Origin: JABFSA01 sp963827515
GTDB lineage: Bacteria > Acidobacteriota > Vicinamibacteria > Vicinamibacterales > UBA2999
Reading direction: 5' to 3'
Assembly: GCA_963827515.1 (NCBI GenBank)
Contig: CAWHBF010000035.1
Location: 20,249 to 84,248 of the forward strand
Length of the DNA stretch: 64,000 nucleotides
The translations under genes and the position numbers were made by a program. Of the stretch, positions 62,486 through 64,000 are shown piece by piece (the stretch's first letter is position 1; every line of letters starts with the position of its first letter). Below the pieces are notes generated by a model that did not search any database, was not told where the DNA came from, and saw nothing but the letters and a program-made list of their open reading frames with translations.

Positions 62486-63993
62486 AAGACGACTCAGTGA
62501 GAGGGGCGCCGCTGGCGATGGACGCCGCGACGTTCCGCGCGCTCGGGCATCGCCTTGTGGACCAGCTGGCCGCATCCCTGGAAGCGGTGCCGCGTGGTCC
62601 CGTCACGCGTGCCGAATCCCCTTCGGCGGTGCGTCAGGCGTTCGACTTGTCGGAGCCGCTTCCTGAATCGGGAACGGACCCCGGGGTGCTTCTGGAGCGG
62701 ACCGCTCAACTGCTGTTCGAGCACTCATTGTTCAACGCACACCCGCGTTTCTTCGGCTACATCACCGCGGCGCCCGCGCCGATAGGCGTACTCGGCGACT
62801 TTCTGGCGGCGGCAGTCAACGCCAACGTCGGTGCCTGGACGCTTTCGCCGGCAGCGACGGAAATCGAGTCGCAGACCGTGCGCTGGATCGCCTCGCTGAT
62901 CGGGTATCCGTCCGACTGCGGGGGCTTGCTGGTGAGTGGCGGCAACATGGCCAACGTCGTGTGTTTCCTGGCCGCGCGCGCGGCCAAAGCCGGTTGGGAC
63001 GTGCGCGCCGACGGTGTCGCTCGCGCGTCCGGGCAACGCCTTCGCGTCTACGGCTCGGCGGAAACCCACACCTGGATCCAGAAGGCCGCCGACATCGGCG
63101 GGATCGGCACCGCGTCGATCCGATGGATTCCGACGGACGACAAGCTTCGCATGGACGTCTCCGCGCTGCGCCGACAGATCGAAGCAGACCGCGCAGCAGG
63201 AGACGTGCCGTGCATGGTGGTCGGCACCGCAGGGTCCGTGAGTACCGGCGCGGTCGATCCACTACGGGAGATCGGTGCCGTGTGCAGGGAACATGATGTC
63301 TGGTTCCACGTTGACGGCGCCTACGGTGGTTTCGCGGCGGCCCTTCCCGACGCGCCTGACGATCTGCGGGGACTGACGACGGCCGACTCGGTGGCCGTGG
63401 ATCCGCACAAGTGGCTGTATGCGCCGCTCGAGGCCGGCTGCGCACTGGTACGAGATTCCCAGCTGCTGCGGGCTGCGTTCGCCTATCACCCGCCTTACTA
63501 CCACTTCAATGAGCAGGCGACCAACTACGTCGACTTCGGACCGCAGAACTCGCGTGGATTCCGTGCCCTCAAGGTGTGGCTTGCCTTGAGGCACGTGGGG
63601 GCCGCCGGGTACCGCACGATGATCGCCGACGACATCCGGCTGTCGCGAGTCATGGCCGACGCGGTTCGTCGTAATGAGGATCTGCAGCTTGTCAGCCAGG
63701 AGCTCAGCATCACCACGTTTCGCTATGTTCCGCGTGAGCTTCGGGCGAGGGTGGGCGAGCCGGCGATCGAGCATCGTCTCGATGCACTCAACCGCAGGCT
63801 TGTCGATCGAGTACAGTCCGGCGGCGAGGTCTTCCTCTCCAACGCCGTCGTCGGTGACCGGTACGTGCTGAGGGCGTGTATCGTCAATTTCCACACGACG
63901 CGCGTGGACGTGGAGGCAACGGTCGACATTGTCGTGCGGCTCGGCCGCGAAGTGGATGGCGAGCTGGTCGGGAGTGTCGCTGGAGGCGGCTGA
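62482..63993 (+). CDS. PLP-dependent group II amino acid decarboxylase
   Basis: 503 residues, complete. Group II decarboxylase landmarks: FFGYITAAPAPIGVLGDFLA, SPAATEIESQTVRWIASLIG, the PLP-stacking His196 (SAETHTWIQ), Asp278 in FHVDGAYGGF and the Schiff-base Lys310 in VDPHKWLYAP. It decarboxylates aromatic or acidic amino acids, specificity unknown. The start ATG 62482 overlaps the PIG-L stop by 4 bases. It would supply an amine to a pathway shared with the preceding deacetylase and methyltransferase. Confidence 0.92.
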   Translation: MKDDSVRGAPLAMDAATFRALGHRLVDQLAASLEAVPRGPVTRAESPSAVRQAFDLSEPLPESGTDPGVLLERTAQLLFEHSLFNAHPRFFGYITAAPAPIGVLGDFLAAAVNANVGAWTLSPAATEIESQTVRWIASLIGYPSDCGGLLVSGGNMANVVCFLAARAAKAGWDVRADGVARASGQRLRVYGSAETHTWIQKAADIGGIGTASIRWIPTDDKLRMDVSALRRQIEADRAAGDVPCMVVGTAGSVSTGAVDPLREIGAVCREHDVWFHVDGAYGGFAAALPDAPDDLRGLTTADSVAVDPHKWLYAPLEAGCALVRDSQLLRAAFAYHPPYYHFNEQATNYVDFGPQNSRGFRALKVWLALRHVGAAGYRTMIADDIRLSRVMADAVRRNEDLQLVSQELSITTFRYVPRELRARVGEPAIEHRLDALNRRLVDRVQSGGEVFLSNAVVGDRYVLRACIVNFHTTRVDVEATVDIVVRLGREVDGELVGSVAGGG

Positions 63994-64000
63994 GAAACGC

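Overview
The window is GC-rich bacterial DNA. Its gene content fits an environmental Acidobacteriota (Vicinamibacteria-like) genome: a DUF6152 protein with its usual lipoprotein partner, a zinc-ribbon Ser/Thr kinase, a MacB-like permease fragment, a TatT-type TRAP system and many SRPBCC and SDR proteins. This assignment is inferred from family content only.

Region 1 (1-13.6 kb, minus strand) is the most interesting part. One tightly overlapping gene run, read from 13508 down to 1371, encodes a TRAP importer (TatT lipoprotein, solute-binding protein, fused permease), a KAS III-like enzyme, an NAD(P)-dependent reductase, a small carrier protein, an amino acid:[carrier protein] ligase (a truncated seryl-tRNA synthetase homologue), two ferritin-like diiron proteins, a SAM methyltransferase, an MMPL exporter and an ECF-type sigma factor. 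A TonB-dependent receptor starts divergently at 13599. Together this reads as uptake, carrier-protein-tethered amino acid tailoring and export. I recognise no described pathway with this gene set. A secreted SGNH hydrolase and a partial outer-membrane protein lie downstream.

Region 2 (13.6-20.8 kb) holds the receptor, a protein kinase, a decayed TonB C-terminal-domain gene, a two-gene membrane unit (unknown protein plus DUF2157), gltX and tRNA-Gln(CUG).

Region 3 (20.8-30.9 kb) begins with a mini integrative element bounded by copies of the tRNA-Gln 3' end and carrying a tyrosine recombinase. Beyond it is a stretch in which almost every gene is recognisable but frame-disrupted: a Zn-alcohol dehydrogenase end, a bulb-lectin piece, a catalase-family gene, a DyP peroxidase, a cNMP-binding/patatin gene, a class III adenylate cyclase and a FadL-type porin. 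Either the consensus is poor here or the region is decaying.

Region 4 (30.9-48 kb) mixes intact genes (GMC oxidoreductase, MBL hydrolase, AI-2E-type permease, VOC protein, SDR, integral membrane protein, SRPBCC protein, DUF6152 pair) with disrupted ones (ArsR/SRPBCC remnant with its palindromic operator, O-methyltransferase, two alpha/beta hydrolases, a GT87-like mannosyltransferase, an SRPBCC-membrane fusion).

Region 5 (48-64 kb) holds a B3-type metallo-beta-lactamase-like enzyme, a complete ISNCY-type insertion sequence with flanking 18-bp direct repeats, a MASE1 histidine kinase, a PhnB-like protein, a di-heme cytochrome c peroxidase-like protein with its own ECF sigma factor, DUF2784, Pcm, an SDR, a frame-disrupted lipoprotein with tandem class II aldolase domains, an AraC regulator, and a forward run of DinB, SAM methyltransferase, PIG-L deacetylase and PLP-dependent decarboxylase.
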